Source: GCA-001735895 sp964488685 (GTDB lineage Bacteria; Pseudomonadota; Gammaproteobacteria; GCA-001735895). Taken from it: a stretch of DNA of 39,269 nt. A program made the translations under genes and the position numbers. The notes beneath the pieces are model-generated. The model was given only the letters and a program-made list of their open reading frames with translations, was not told the origin of the DNA and made no database searches. Positions 24,518 through 32,591 of the stretch are shown here, one piece after another; the first letter of the stretch is position 1; every line of letters starts with the position of its first letter. The stretch covers positions 1-39,269 of the forward strand of contig CAZAVY010000017.1 in the NCBI GenBank assembly GCA_964488685.1, read 5' to 3'.

Positions 24518-25727
24518 AAGCTTCGAACACCTGGCGAATGCGATCCACCGCCTGTTCCAGTGTTTCCATGCTGGTAGCGAAGGAGATCCGCAGGTAACCC
24601 TCCGCGCCAAAGGCGGATCCGGGGACCAGTGCGACCCCGGCCTTTTCGAGCAACAGGTTGGCGACATCGACGTCGTTGCCAAGGTCGTCACGAGCGTCAA
24701 TGAAAGACTGAATATTCGGGAAGCTGTAAAAAGTGCCCTGTGATTCAAGGCACTGAATATGTCTGATCGAATTCAACGCCGCGACCAGGTAATCATGACG
24801 ACGTTTGAATTCCGTCACCATGGCCTTTACCGGTGCATGGACACCATTGAGAGCGGCCACCGATGCCGCTTGAGAAATGGAAGTCGGGTTCGAGGTGCTT
24901 TGCGACTGAATCTTCTTCATCGCCTTGATGATGCCGGCATCGCCGGCCGCGTAACCGATGCGCCATCCGGTCATCGCGTAAGCCTTGGAAACGCCGTTTA
25001 ACACCAGGGTACGGGGATACAGTTCCGGGCAGGCGTTCAGAATGTTGCAAAACCTGTAATCACCCCAGACTATATGCTCGTACATGTCATCGGTCATGAT
25101 CAATATCTCGGGATGGCGCAGTAAAACTTCACCGAGCGCGCTCAGTTCCTGCATCGAATAGGCAACCCCGGTTGGATTGGACGGGCTGTTGAGTACCAGC
25201 ATGCGTGTCTTGTCTGATATCGCTTCCTCGAACATCGCCGGGGAAATCTTGAACGCGCTATCGATTGCCGCTTCGACCACCACCGGGGTGGCCTCGGCGA
25301 GAATGACGATGTCGGGATAGGATACCCAGTAGGGGGCCGGGATAATGACTTCATCACCCGCGTCGAGCAGTGCCTGACACAGATTGAAAAAGCTCTGTTT
25401 GCCGCCACAAGAAACCAGTATCTGATCGACGTCGTAGGAAAGCCCGTTGTCGCGCTCGAACTTGTCGACTATGGCCTGTTTCAGGGCCACGGTCCCGTCT
25501 ACCGCGGTGTAATGCGTATCGCCGTTTTCAATCGCCTCGATTGCCGCTGCACGAATATGGTCCGGGGTATCAAAATCAGGTTCTCCGGCACCCAGCCCGA
25601 TGACATCGCGTCCCTGGGCGCGAAGCTGGCTAGCCAAATTTGAAACTGCTAAAGTGGGGGATGGTTTTATCGCGCATACACGCTTCGACAAATCGTTGAA
25701 CACAGCTGACTCGGATGTAAATTGCAA
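24513..25727 (-). CDS. Aspartate-type PLP-dependent aminotransferase (class I, Iγ-like)
   Basis: The protein of up to 404 residues has the usual fold-type I pattern. It opens with RVCAIKPSPTLAVSNLA and VIGLGAGEPDFDTPDHI, has SPSNPTGV near residue 175 with the substrate-carboxylate-binding Asn, and the PLP Lys 248 in NGVSKAYAMTGWRIGYAAG. FYSFPNIQ and the C-terminal GYLRISFATS carries the distal Arg. It probably interconverts aspartate/glutamate and their oxo-acids in the cytoplasm. Start choice is uncertain: the frame opens at TTG (25727), but GTG at 25703 or TTG at 25691 (MSKRVCAIKPSPT) would match family length better. It is divergent from uvrB across about 80-110 bp. Confidence 0.9.
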   Translation of the reverse strand: MQFTSESAVFNDLSKRVCAIKPSPTLAVSNLASQLRAQGRDVIGLGAGEPDFDTPDHIRAAAIEAIENGDTHYTAVDGTVALKQAIVDKFERDNGLSYDVDQILVSCGGKQSFFNLCQALLDAGDEVIIPAPYWVSYPDIVILAEATPVVVEAAIDSAFKISPAMFEEAISDKTRMLVLNSPSNPTGVAYSMQELSALGEVLLRHPEILIMTDDMYEHIVWGDYRFCNILNACPELYPRTLVLNGVSKAYAMTGWRIGYAAGDAGIIKAMKKIQSQSTSNPTSISQAASVAALNGVHAPVKAMVTEFKRRHDYLVAALNSIRHIQCLESQGTFYSFPNIQSFIDARDDLGNDVDVANLLLEKAGVALVPGSAFGAEGYLRISFATSMETLEQAVDRIRQVFEAC

Positions 25728-25804
25728 GTGGGATACAGGCGAAGTATACGAAGCCGTGACAGGCTGTAAAGAACAGTCTGTCTATCGTTATCCAAATTAT
25801 TTTT

Positions 25805-27841
25805 ATGGCCAAGAAATTTCAACTCGTGACCCAGTTCGAGCCTGCCGGTGATCAGCCTCAGGCAATCGATGCACTGATACAGGGCATCGAGGACGGCTTG
25901 ACGCATCAGACCCTGCTCGGGGTGACCGGTTCGGGTAAAACCTTTACCGCGGCCAATGTAATCCAGCGGCTGAATCGTCCGGCGATCATCATGGCGCACA
26001 ACAAAACGCTTGCGGCGCAGCTGTACGGTGAAATGAAGGAGTTTTTCCCGAAGAACTCGGTCGAGTACTTCGTCTCTTACTATGACTATTATCAGCCCGA
26101 AGCTTATGTTCCGGCCTCGGATACCTTCATCGAAAAAGATGCCTCGATCAACGAACATATCGAGCAAATGCGACTGTCGGCGACCAAAGCGCTGATGGAG
26201 CGGCGCGATACCATAATCGTAGCATCGGTTTCCGCAATTTACGGCCTTGGCGATCCTGACTCGTATCTGAAGATGTTGTTGCACCTGGTGGTCGGCGATG
26301 AAATCGATCAGCGCAGTATTTTGCGTCGCCTGGCGGAATTGCAGTACCGCCGCAATGACATCGAACTCAAACGCGGTACCTATCGCGTGCGCGGTGAGGT
26401 GATTGATGTGCATCCGGCGGATTCGGACCGCGAGGCGGTACGGATCGAGTTGTTCGATACCGAGGTTGAAAAGATCAGCCTGTTCGATCCCTTAACGGGC
26501 GAAGTCAACAACAACGTCAAGCGCGTCACGATTTATCCAAAGACGCACTACGCGACACCGCGCGAAGTCATTCTCGGTTCGATACCCGAGATTAAAGAGG
26601 AACTGAAAGTTCGGCTCGCTGAACTAAAACAAAGCGAAAAACTGGTAGAGGTCCAACGGCTTGAGCAACGCGTTAATTACGACATCGAAATGATGCGCGA
26701 GCTGGGATATTGCAGCGGTATCGAAAATTACTCGCGCTTTCTGTCCGGGCGCCGGGTAGGCGAACCACCGCCAACGCTGTTTGACTATCTGCCCGAGGAT
26801 TGCCTGCTGTTTATCGACGAGAGCCATGTCTCGGTGCCGCAAATCGGGGGTATGTATCGGGGAGATCGTTCGCGCAAGGAAACGCTGGTTGAATATGGTT
26901 TTCGGCTGCCATCGGCGTTAGATAATCGGCCGCTGCGATTCGATGAATTCGAACGCATGTCGCCGCAGACCATTTTTGTTTCGGCCACGCCGGGAGACTA
27001 TGAGAAGAAATGCAGCGGTGCCGTGGTCGAACAGGTTGTACGTCCCACCGGGCTGGTCGACCCGATGGTCGAAGTTCGACCGGCGACAACCCAGGTTGAT
27101 GACGTATTATCCGAAATCAACCGGCGGGTCGAGGTATCGGAACGGGTTTTGATCACCACTTTGACCAAGCGTATGGCCGAGGATTTGACCGATTATCTCG
27201 CTGAGCACGGGGTGCGTGTGCGTTACCTGCACTCTGATATCGATACGGTCGAGCGCATGGAGATCATCCGCGATCTGCGCCTGGGTGAATTCGATGTGCT
27301 GGTCGGGATTAACCTGCTGCGAGAGGGCCTCGATATGCCGGAGGTATCGCTGGTGGCGATACTCGATGCCGACAAGGAAGGCTTTCTGCGCTCGGACCGT
27401 GCGTTGATTCAGACTATCGGTCGCGCCGCGCGCAATATCAACGGCAGGTCGATTCTATACGCCGAACGCATCACCGGTTCGATGGAGCGCGCCATCGCAG
27501 AAACCAATCGACGCCGTGAAAAGCAACTGGACTTCAACCGGGAAAACAATATAACCCCCAGGGGCATCGTCAAGCGAGTTACCGACGTCATGGATCTCGG
27601 CGATGCGGTCAAGTCAGGGCGCGGGCGTTGGAAAGGGCGCCTGGATCGGGTGGCTGAACCCGCGCAGGACTATGCCAGGCTCAGCGCCAGTCAGTTGAAT
27701 GCGAAGCTCAAGCAGATGGAAAATCGCATGTATGATCATGCCCGTGATCTTGAATTCGAGGACGCGGCGCGGGTGCGTGATGAAATTGCCGACATCAAGG
27801 AAAGTTACTTCAAGTCCTCGGAACTCGAAGTTGTTGGGTAG
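25805..27841 (+). CDS. uvrB: Excinuclease ABC subunit B
   Basis: The 678-residue protein is full length for UvrB. Walker A is GVTGSGKT at 39-46. The beta-hairpin that clamps DNA is in the YYDYYQPEAYVPASDTFIEKD block (about 95-115). Helicase motif II is DESH in FIDESHVSVPQIGGMYRGD, later motifs are LVGINLLREGLDMPEVSLV and QTIGRAARN, and the C-terminal UVR motif (MENRMYDHARDLEFEDAARVRDEI) contacts UvrC. UvrB verifies lesions in nucleotide excision repair. No SOS box is convincing upstream; only a CTGT-N5-ACAG palindrome is present. Translation starts at ATG, and the stop is followed by a repeat hairpin that separates it from the converging transglutaminase gene. Confidence 0.98.
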   Translation: MAKKFQLVTQFEPAGDQPQAIDALIQGIEDGLTHQTLLGVTGSGKTFTAANVIQRLNRPAIIMAHNKTLAAQLYGEMKEFFPKNSVEYFVSYYDYYQPEAYVPASDTFIEKDASINEHIEQMRLSATKALMERRDTIIVASVSAIYGLGDPDSYLKMLLHLVVGDEIDQRSILRRLAELQYRRNDIELKRGTYRVRGEVIDVHPADSDREAVRIELFDTEVEKISLFDPLTGEVNNNVKRVTIYPKTHYATPREVILGSIPEIKEELKVRLAELKQSEKLVEVQRLEQRVNYDIEMMRELGYCSGIENYSRFLSGRRVGEPPPTLFDYLPEDCLLFIDESHVSVPQIGGMYRGDRSRKETLVEYGFRLPSALDNRPLRFDEFERMSPQTIFVSATPGDYEKKCSGAVVEQVVRPTGLVDPMVEVRPATTQVDDVLSEINRRVEVSERVLITTLTKRMAEDLTDYLAEHGVRVRYLHSDIDTVERMEIIRDLRLGEFDVLVGINLLREGLDMPEVSLVAILDADKEGFLRSDRALIQTIGRAARNINGRSILYAERITGSMERAIAETNRRREKQLDFNRENNITPRGIVKRVTDVMDLGDAVKSGRGRWKGRLDRVAEPAQDYARLSASQLNAKLKQMENRMYDHARDLEFEDAARVRDEIADIKESYFKSSELEVVG

Positions 27842-27862
27842 TCTGGCGGATAAATCCCAACC

Positions 27863-27977
27863 GGGGTGCGGCCATGGGGAACTCTTTGCGGGATCGCCGT
27901 AGATACGTCCGTGTAGGCTTGCGCGCAACATCCATGTTGCGCAGCATCCCGCAAAGAGTTCCCCATGCCCACACCCC
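27863..27977. repeat. Dispersed-repeat hairpin between uvrB and the transglutaminase gene
   Basis: A perfect 22-bp inverted repeat (CATGGGGAACTCTTTGCGGGAT at 27873-27894, complement at 27946-27967; first 20 bases suffice to recognise it) extends outward with two mismatches to 27863 and 27977. Inside lies a second hairpin, GCGCAACAT-CC-ATGTTGCGC, next to GCCGTAGATACGTCC, a phrase I associate with intergenic repeats of Gammaproteobacteria. It can end transcription of both converging genes. Confidence 0.75.
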
Positions 27978-28036
27978 TCTTAATCAATGTTCCGGGCTTG
28001 CCCAGGCGAAAAGGAATTTATTTACCGGCAGGGAAA

Positions 28037-30025
28037 TCAGGGATGGATTGAGTTGACCAGGGAGCGCATGTGGTTGATTGCCGGGGTGTTCGGCCCCTGG
28101 CGCCCATACTTGATGCGATTGTAAAGTTCGATGATGCTGGCCAACTGCTCGAGCTGGGGGAAATCCAGTTGCGCTACGCGCTTTAGAAAGGCACGCGTAT
28201 CTTCCGCAGGAGATTTTTGAATTCCGCGCTTTGACAATTTTTTTAGTAAGCGTTTAAAGAGAATCTCGTAGGATGCCGATTTCGGCGGGCGTTCCCGGTA
28301 CCACCCGATAAACCAGAACAAAGCGGTAACGCCGACCAGTAAAATAACGATCGTGAAAACCATGTCCGACCAGTTTTCGATGCCAATATCGAGTTTACTG
28401 AGGAAATTCATCTGCTTGCGCTGATCGTAATTCAGGACCCAGTCATTCCAGCTATGCTGCAGATTGTCCCAGCTGTAAAGCAGGTTGCCAAAGATCGGGT
28501 TACGGTTCTGAATCCGAAAACTGGATAGTTCGTCGGCCAGAGCGTCGTCGAGTCCCTGTTCGATGCGACTCGGTGATACCGCCGCGGTCGGATCGATTCG
28601 AACCCATCCCCGGTTCCTGATCCAGACTTCGGTCCAGGCATGTGCGTCTGATTGACGTACCATCAAGTAGTTGCCGACACGATTGTACTCGCCGCCCTGG
28701 TAGCCGGTGACGACTCTTGTTGGAATACCCGCCGCTCGCATCAACAAGGCGAAACTGCCGGCGTAGTGCTCGCAGAAACCACGCCGGGTGCCAAATAGAA
28801 AATCGTCTACTGCGTTGCTGCCAAGCACAGGCGGTTGCAGCGTATAGAAAAAGTCCTGTTCCCGGAACAGACCCAAAACCTCGTTGACGATGTCCTCGCT
28901 ACGTTCAAATCGGTTTGCCAGGGATTTGCCAAGGGCAATCGTTTTCGGATTGAGTTTTTCAGGATATTCGAGGTTTAGTTCGAGATAACTGCGAGATTCA
29001 TTCGGGGCGACCTGGAATACCAGTCGCGACTCCATCGAATAGCGCAACAAATCATTGATTTTCCGGGTACTGATGAGTTGAAAGTCCTCGGTCATGATGC
29101 TGTCCGGGATCAATTTCGTCGGTATATCCAGTGCCAGCAACCAGCGTTCCCCGTTGGGCTCCAATGTAACGGTGTAGCGGACGGCAGGCTCTGTTACGGT
29201 CAGATTCAACCGGTTAAGCGCATTTCGTCGTGATTGTGACCAGCGATATCCGTTGTATTTTGCCATCACCGGCCCGCGCCAATAGAGTTTGCTTTGTTCG
29301 GGAATCGAATCTTCGAAATCGACTCTGAAGGCAACTTCGTTGTTGCGTATCAGGTTACTGATTTTCCCGGGCGACATGTGATCGCTTAGACCTGTAATTC
29401 CACCGCGTTGCTCATCGGTCAGGCCCCAAAGCGGGCCGGGCACGCGCGGTACCAGCACGAACAGGATCAGCATCAACGGAACCGACAGGGTTACCAGGCG
29501 GGCGCCGATTTTTCCGGTTTCCCATATTGATATTTTTTCATCCCGCTGGTTGATCGTAACCAGGGTCGAGGTTATGACGATCAGGGTCACTAACATCAGG
29601 GATGCGGTGAAGATGCTTTGCGAAAACAGGAAGTGGGTTGCGATCAGGAAGTAGCAAAGAAAAATCAGAATTAACATGTCGCGATGACGATGGCTTTCCA
29701 GAAACTTGAAAGCAGCCATGACTGTCAGTAAGGCCAGGCCGGCATCGCGCCCGACGATGGTCCAGTATTCTGCGAACACACCGACACCCCCGAACAGAAC
29801 AAGCGGGATCAGTAGCCATTTCGGCAAGGTTCCGATCTTGCCAATGTTTTGCAGACAGCGCCAGCTCAATGCCACCAGAACGATTATGGTGACCCAGATC
29901 GGCAGGTTTCGGAAGTGAGGCGCGATCGAGAATAGAAAACAAAAACATACCGCGAACACACTGGAACGATTCGACACTTCCGCTGCAATCGACCGGATTG
30001 GCAGGTTTTGGTTAGTCGAGTTCAT
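28037..30025 (-). CDS. TgpA-type membrane transglutaminase (DUF3488)
   Basis: The 662-residue protein starts with five to six membrane helices (to about 190), carries a periplasmic transglutaminase-like domain, and ends with another membrane helix near 560-580 and a cytoplasmic DUF4129-like tail. Its catalytic triad is visible: Cys 418 in GFCEHYAGSF, His 462 in DAHAWTEVW and Asp 478 in RIDPTAA. TgpA of Pseudomonas aeruginosa is essential there and has the same layout; the substrate is unknown. I use the ATG at 30025, which overlaps the DUF58 gene by 14 bp; in-frame sequence further upstream is the DUF58 gene's shadow. This is the last gene of a moxR-DUF58-tgpA operon. Confidence 0.9.
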   Translation of the reverse strand: MNSTNQNLPIRSIAAEVSNRSSVFAVCFCFLFSIAPHFRNLPIWVTIIVLVALSWRCLQNIGKIGTLPKWLLIPLVLFGGVGVFAEYWTIVGRDAGLALLTVMAAFKFLESHRHRDMLILIFLCYFLIATHFLFSQSIFTASLMLVTLIVITSTLVTINQRDEKISIWETGKIGARLVTLSVPLMLILFVLVPRVPGPLWGLTDEQRGGITGLSDHMSPGKISNLIRNNEVAFRVDFEDSIPEQSKLYWRGPVMAKYNGYRWSQSRRNALNRLNLTVTEPAVRYTVTLEPNGERWLLALDIPTKLIPDSIMTEDFQLISTRKINDLLRYSMESRLVFQVAPNESRSYLELNLEYPEKLNPKTIALGKSLANRFERSEDIVNEVLGLFREQDFFYTLQPPVLGSNAVDDFLFGTRRGFCEHYAGSFALLMRAAGIPTRVVTGYQGGEYNRVGNYLMVRQSDAHAWTEVWIRNRGWVRIDPTAAVSPSRIEQGLDDALADELSSFRIQNRNPIFGNLLYSWDNLQHSWNDWVLNYDQRKQMNFLSKLDIGIENWSDMVFTIVILLVGVTALFWFIGWYRERPPKSASYEILFKRLLKKLSKRGIQKSPAEDTRAFLKRVAQLDFPQLEQLASIIELYNRIKYGRQGPNTPAINHMRSLVNSIHP

Positions 30026-31016
30026 GTTTGAATTCCTGATCGAAATCCGATTGGTTGAAGACAGCCAGCGCTTGTAAACAGGCATGTTTGTGGGCATTGC
30101 CAAAGTTCTGGTCGATGATTTTTCCCGGCAGTCGCAAACCGTATTTCTGTTGTTCGCTTTCCGCGGCCAGTACCAAAGCCGTCATTAAACCTAACTTGTC
30201 GTCAATCGACCCCTGGTTCAGTAACTGCCAGTCGATCCACAGGGACGGTCTGGCGTGCCCCTGGAAGGTCTTGGTCAACAAACCTTTGCCCTGGGCGTAG
30301 GCTTTCCAGGAAATATGGCGCAAGGATTCCCCTTCGCGGTGTTCCCGCAATCCAGCGAAGTCATCTCCCTCGATGGTGCTGGTGGAGGTTTGACCGTCGT
30401 ATTGTTCGATCATGGATTGATGTAGTTTGACGTTGATCCCCGGTCTCGGATAGATCAGGATGGGTAAATCGAACCTGAGCCAGCCCCAGGCATGGAACAA
30501 CCCGGTAGGGTAGCGCGTGAACACGGTGATACCCGCCGGTTTAAACTGACCGCGGCGACCAGTCGGCATTTTTAATTTCGCTTCAATCCTGCCTTCGGCT
30601 TCCAGTTTCAGGTAAACCGGTGGCTGGTCGGCATACTGGATGCCAATTGCAAATCGTCGTGAGTTATTAGCGTGATTGACTTCGAATTTAAACTCGCACA
30701 ACTCACCACAGAAGACCGGGCGTGGCGTCTGTAGTTTTACCGTGATGCCAAGCAGATTTTTGTGGGTATGCCAGAGGCTGATTATTGCAAGCGATGTCAG
30801 CATGAAGGTGAGTACAAAGGCCATGCTGTTCTGATAATTAATCGCCGCCAAAAACAGCATCAGCAACATAATTGTGAACAGGTATCCGAAGCGGGTCGGG
30901 AGAATGTAGAGGCGGCGATTATGCAGCAAGATCGCATCCCGGCTCGCAGGATTGCGGATATCAAACCAGCTGTCGAAGTATCGACGAACCGGCCCCGGCA
31001 AACTAACCGAAAACAT
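30012..31016 (-). CDS. DUF58 domain protein
   Basis: The 334-residue protein has two N-terminal membrane helices (about 40-85: YLFTIMLLMLFLAAINYQNS, FVLTFMLTSLAIISL), then a periplasm-like beta domain. The DUF58 signature EGDDFAGLREHREGESLRHISWKAYAQ (about 218-244) is followed by a vWA-like C-terminal part. DUF58 proteins pair with MoxR ATPases and are thought to act as vWA-type partners in assembling or activating membrane complexes. Here a palindromic element separates it from moxR, and the transglutaminase gene overlaps it downstream. Confidence 0.9.
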   Translation of the reverse strand: MFSVSLPGPVRRYFDSWFDIRNPASRDAILLHNRRLYILPTRFGYLFTIMLLMLFLAAINYQNSMAFVLTFMLTSLAIISLWHTHKNLLGITVKLQTPRPVFCGELCEFKFEVNHANNSRRFAIGIQYADQPPVYLKLEAEGRIEAKLKMPTGRRGQFKPAGITVFTRYPTGLFHAWGWLRFDLPILIYPRPGINVKLHQSMIEQYDGQTSTSTIEGDDFAGLREHREGESLRHISWKAYAQGKGLLTKTFQGHARPSLWIDWQLLNQGSIDDKLGLMTALVLAAESEQQKYGLRLPGKIIDQNFGNAHKHACLQALAVFNQSDFDQEFKHELD

Positions 31017-31026
31017 TGAAAATTTA

Positions 31027-31188
31027 ACCCGAGGGTTTCATAAACCTGCTCGCGTCCGTGCTTGACCTGTTTTTCTCAGGAAAATTTTCTCAGTCGGTCG
31101 GACCCATTGGTCCGACTCTTCTTCGGAATATTTCCTGAGAAAACAAAGTCCAGCGCAATCATCGCGGCAGTTCATGAAATCTCCGGGC
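31027..31188. mobile_element. MITE-like long palindrome between moxR and the DUF58 gene
   Basis: The 171-bp gap is almost wholly an imperfect palindrome. The outer arms are CCCGaggGTTTCATaAAC (31028-) and the complement of CCCGgagATTTCATgAAC (-31187). The arm TTTTCTCAGGAAA (31071-31083) pairs perfectly with 31131-31143, and the apex is GTCGGACC-CATT-GGTCCGAC (31097-31116). TA lies at both edges (31025-31026, 31089 of the next hundred, i.e. 31189-31190), and the moxR stop TAG straddles the right edge. No reading frame is inside. A non-autonomous transposon is the best explanation; a long regulatory hairpin is the alternative. Confidence 0.65.
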
Positions 31189-32135
31189 TAGGGGATTGGG
31201 GTCTGGTCGATTAAATCACTGACCAGGTCTATGGTCGGGCGACTGTTTTGCTCCGACACGGTGAGTCGATGCTCGGCTATTGCACCGAATACTGCTTGCA
31301 CATCGCCCGGCTCTGCATGACTACGACCGTTCATAAGTGCCCAGGCCCTGCTGGCCTGGATCACCGCCAGTCCGGCCCGCGGCGATAAGCCGTATACAAA
31401 CCGACCGGAATTTCGGCTCGCATGGATTAACCGCTGTACATAATGCAGCAGGGGTTCGGAGCAATGGATCCGATCTATTGCGGATTGAATCTCCGCGAAT
31501 CGATCTATGCTGACGACAGCCTGCATTTGGTGCATCAGATCTCGAGGATTACCACCCGACAACAAGGCGAGTTCCGCTTCCTGGTCCGGGTAACCGAGTG
31601 AAATCTTCATCATGAAACGATCAAGTTGTGATTCCGGGAGCGGGAAGGTACCGGATTGATCAAGCGGATTCTGAGTTCCGATTACGAAAAATGGTTCGCC
31701 CAGCCGATGCGTCGCGCCTTCGACCGTAATTTGTTTTTCTTCCATTGCCTCGAGCAGCGCACTCTGGGTTTTCGGCGTGGCGCGGTTTATTTCATCGGCG
31801 AGGATAAAGTGAGCAAACACCGGGCCCGGATGAAACTTGAATTCCTGCCGCTCGGGATCAAAAATCGATACCCCCAGAATATCGGCAGGAAGTAAGTCAC
31901 TGGTGAACTGGATACGACTAAAATCGAGCCCGAATACCTGTGCGATGGTTTGTGAGAGCGTGGTTTTACCAACGCCGGGCAGGTCTTCGATGAGGCAATG
32001 GCCACGCGCGATCAGACAGCAGACCGCGAGTTTTATCTGGCCCGACTTGCCCAGAATTATGGTCTCGATTGCAGCAATTGCCCGTGAGATGTCAGCCTGA
32101 ATGTCCGCGTTCGAATTGTCCGTTGTATCCAGCAT
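31188..32135 (-). CDS. MoxR family AAA+ ATPase
   Basis: The 315-residue ATPase has Walker A GVGKT (54-58) in EDLPGVGKTTLSQ. Walker B is LADEINRATPK, with the MoxR-specific spacing ALLEAMEEKQITVEG. The sensor-1 segment is IGTQNPLDQSGTFPLPESQLDRFMM, and the lid contains GLSPRAGLAVIQASRAWAL. MoxR proteins act as chaperone-like ATPases with vWA/DUF58 partners. It is the first gene of the cluster that includes the DUF58 protein and the TgpA-like enzyme; all three are on the - strand. Confidence 0.95.
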   Translation of the reverse strand: MLDTTDNSNADIQADISRAIAAIETIILGKSGQIKLAVCCLIARGHCLIEDLPGVGKTTLSQTIAQVFGLDFSRIQFTSDLLPADILGVSIFDPERQEFKFHPGPVFAHFILADEINRATPKTQSALLEAMEEKQITVEGATHRLGEPFFVIGTQNPLDQSGTFPLPESQLDRFMMKISLGYPDQEAELALLSGGNPRDLMHQMQAVVSIDRFAEIQSAIDRIHCSEPLLHYVQRLIHASRNSGRFVYGLSPRAGLAVIQASRAWALMNGRSHAEPGDVQAVFGAIAEHRLTVSEQNSRPTIDLVSDLIDQTPIP

Positions 32136-32219
32136 TCAAAATCTCTGTCGCAAGGTAAAGGTATTGACCAAGTTTAGACGAAATCGTTTGATAGTTCCGT
32201 GAAATTAATCAGCGACACA

Positions 32220-32432
32220 TTACACTGTCTTGCGGTGCCCATGCGGCTTCCAGGCCGGAGAGATTACGTCCGGCATCCGGGAACGATCCAGTAGTCGCGC
32301 CGAGGTCAGTGTCATCGCTCCAAAACGTTGATTAATCCGGCCCCGGTTCAGAAACTCTCCGGGGATGGCCGGCAGGGGCTCTATCGATTTCAAATTTCCG
32401 GGTTGCAGGGCAATATTCATATTTATCTTCAC
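32220..32432 (-). CDS. Possible small protein of unknown function
   Basis: A 70-codon frame (GTG start) upstream of and co-directional with moxR uses codons like its neighbours and has no rare-codon clusters. The product is basic and polar (…GEFLNRGRINQRFGAMTL…) with no signal or membrane segment and no family I recognise. An AT-rich TATAGTATT lies just upstream on the same strand and could be its -10. It fills part of a 456-bp gap between moxR and the response regulator; the rest of that gap (32433-32591) shows nothing else. It may be spurious. Confidence 0.3.
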   Translation of the reverse strand: MKINMNIALQPGNLKSIEPLPAIPGEFLNRGRINQRFGAMTLTSARLLDRSRMPDVISPAWKPHGHRKTV

Positions 32433-32591
32433 GAGCTGTAAATACTATAGAGAACAAAATGAGAAATAACAAGGAGTTCCAATATTCATCCCGATAGAAA
32501 AATACGTTCGGCAAAACGAATCCCTGTATACTTAGTAACCGTTGGATCGTCATGTAAATCGGTGAGCATTCCGTCAGTTGCTAAAGAGACC

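Noticed and set aside
25764..25776. CTGT-N5-ACAG upstream of uvrB as a LexA/SOS box
   Set aside because: The known gammaproteobacterial box is CTGT-N8-ACAG; the spacing here is three short, so SOS control cannot be claimed.
27805..27987. 60-codon frame spanning the repeat after uvrB
   Set aside because: It consists of the hairpin repeat itself and is readable on both strands; treated as a repeat and not a gene.
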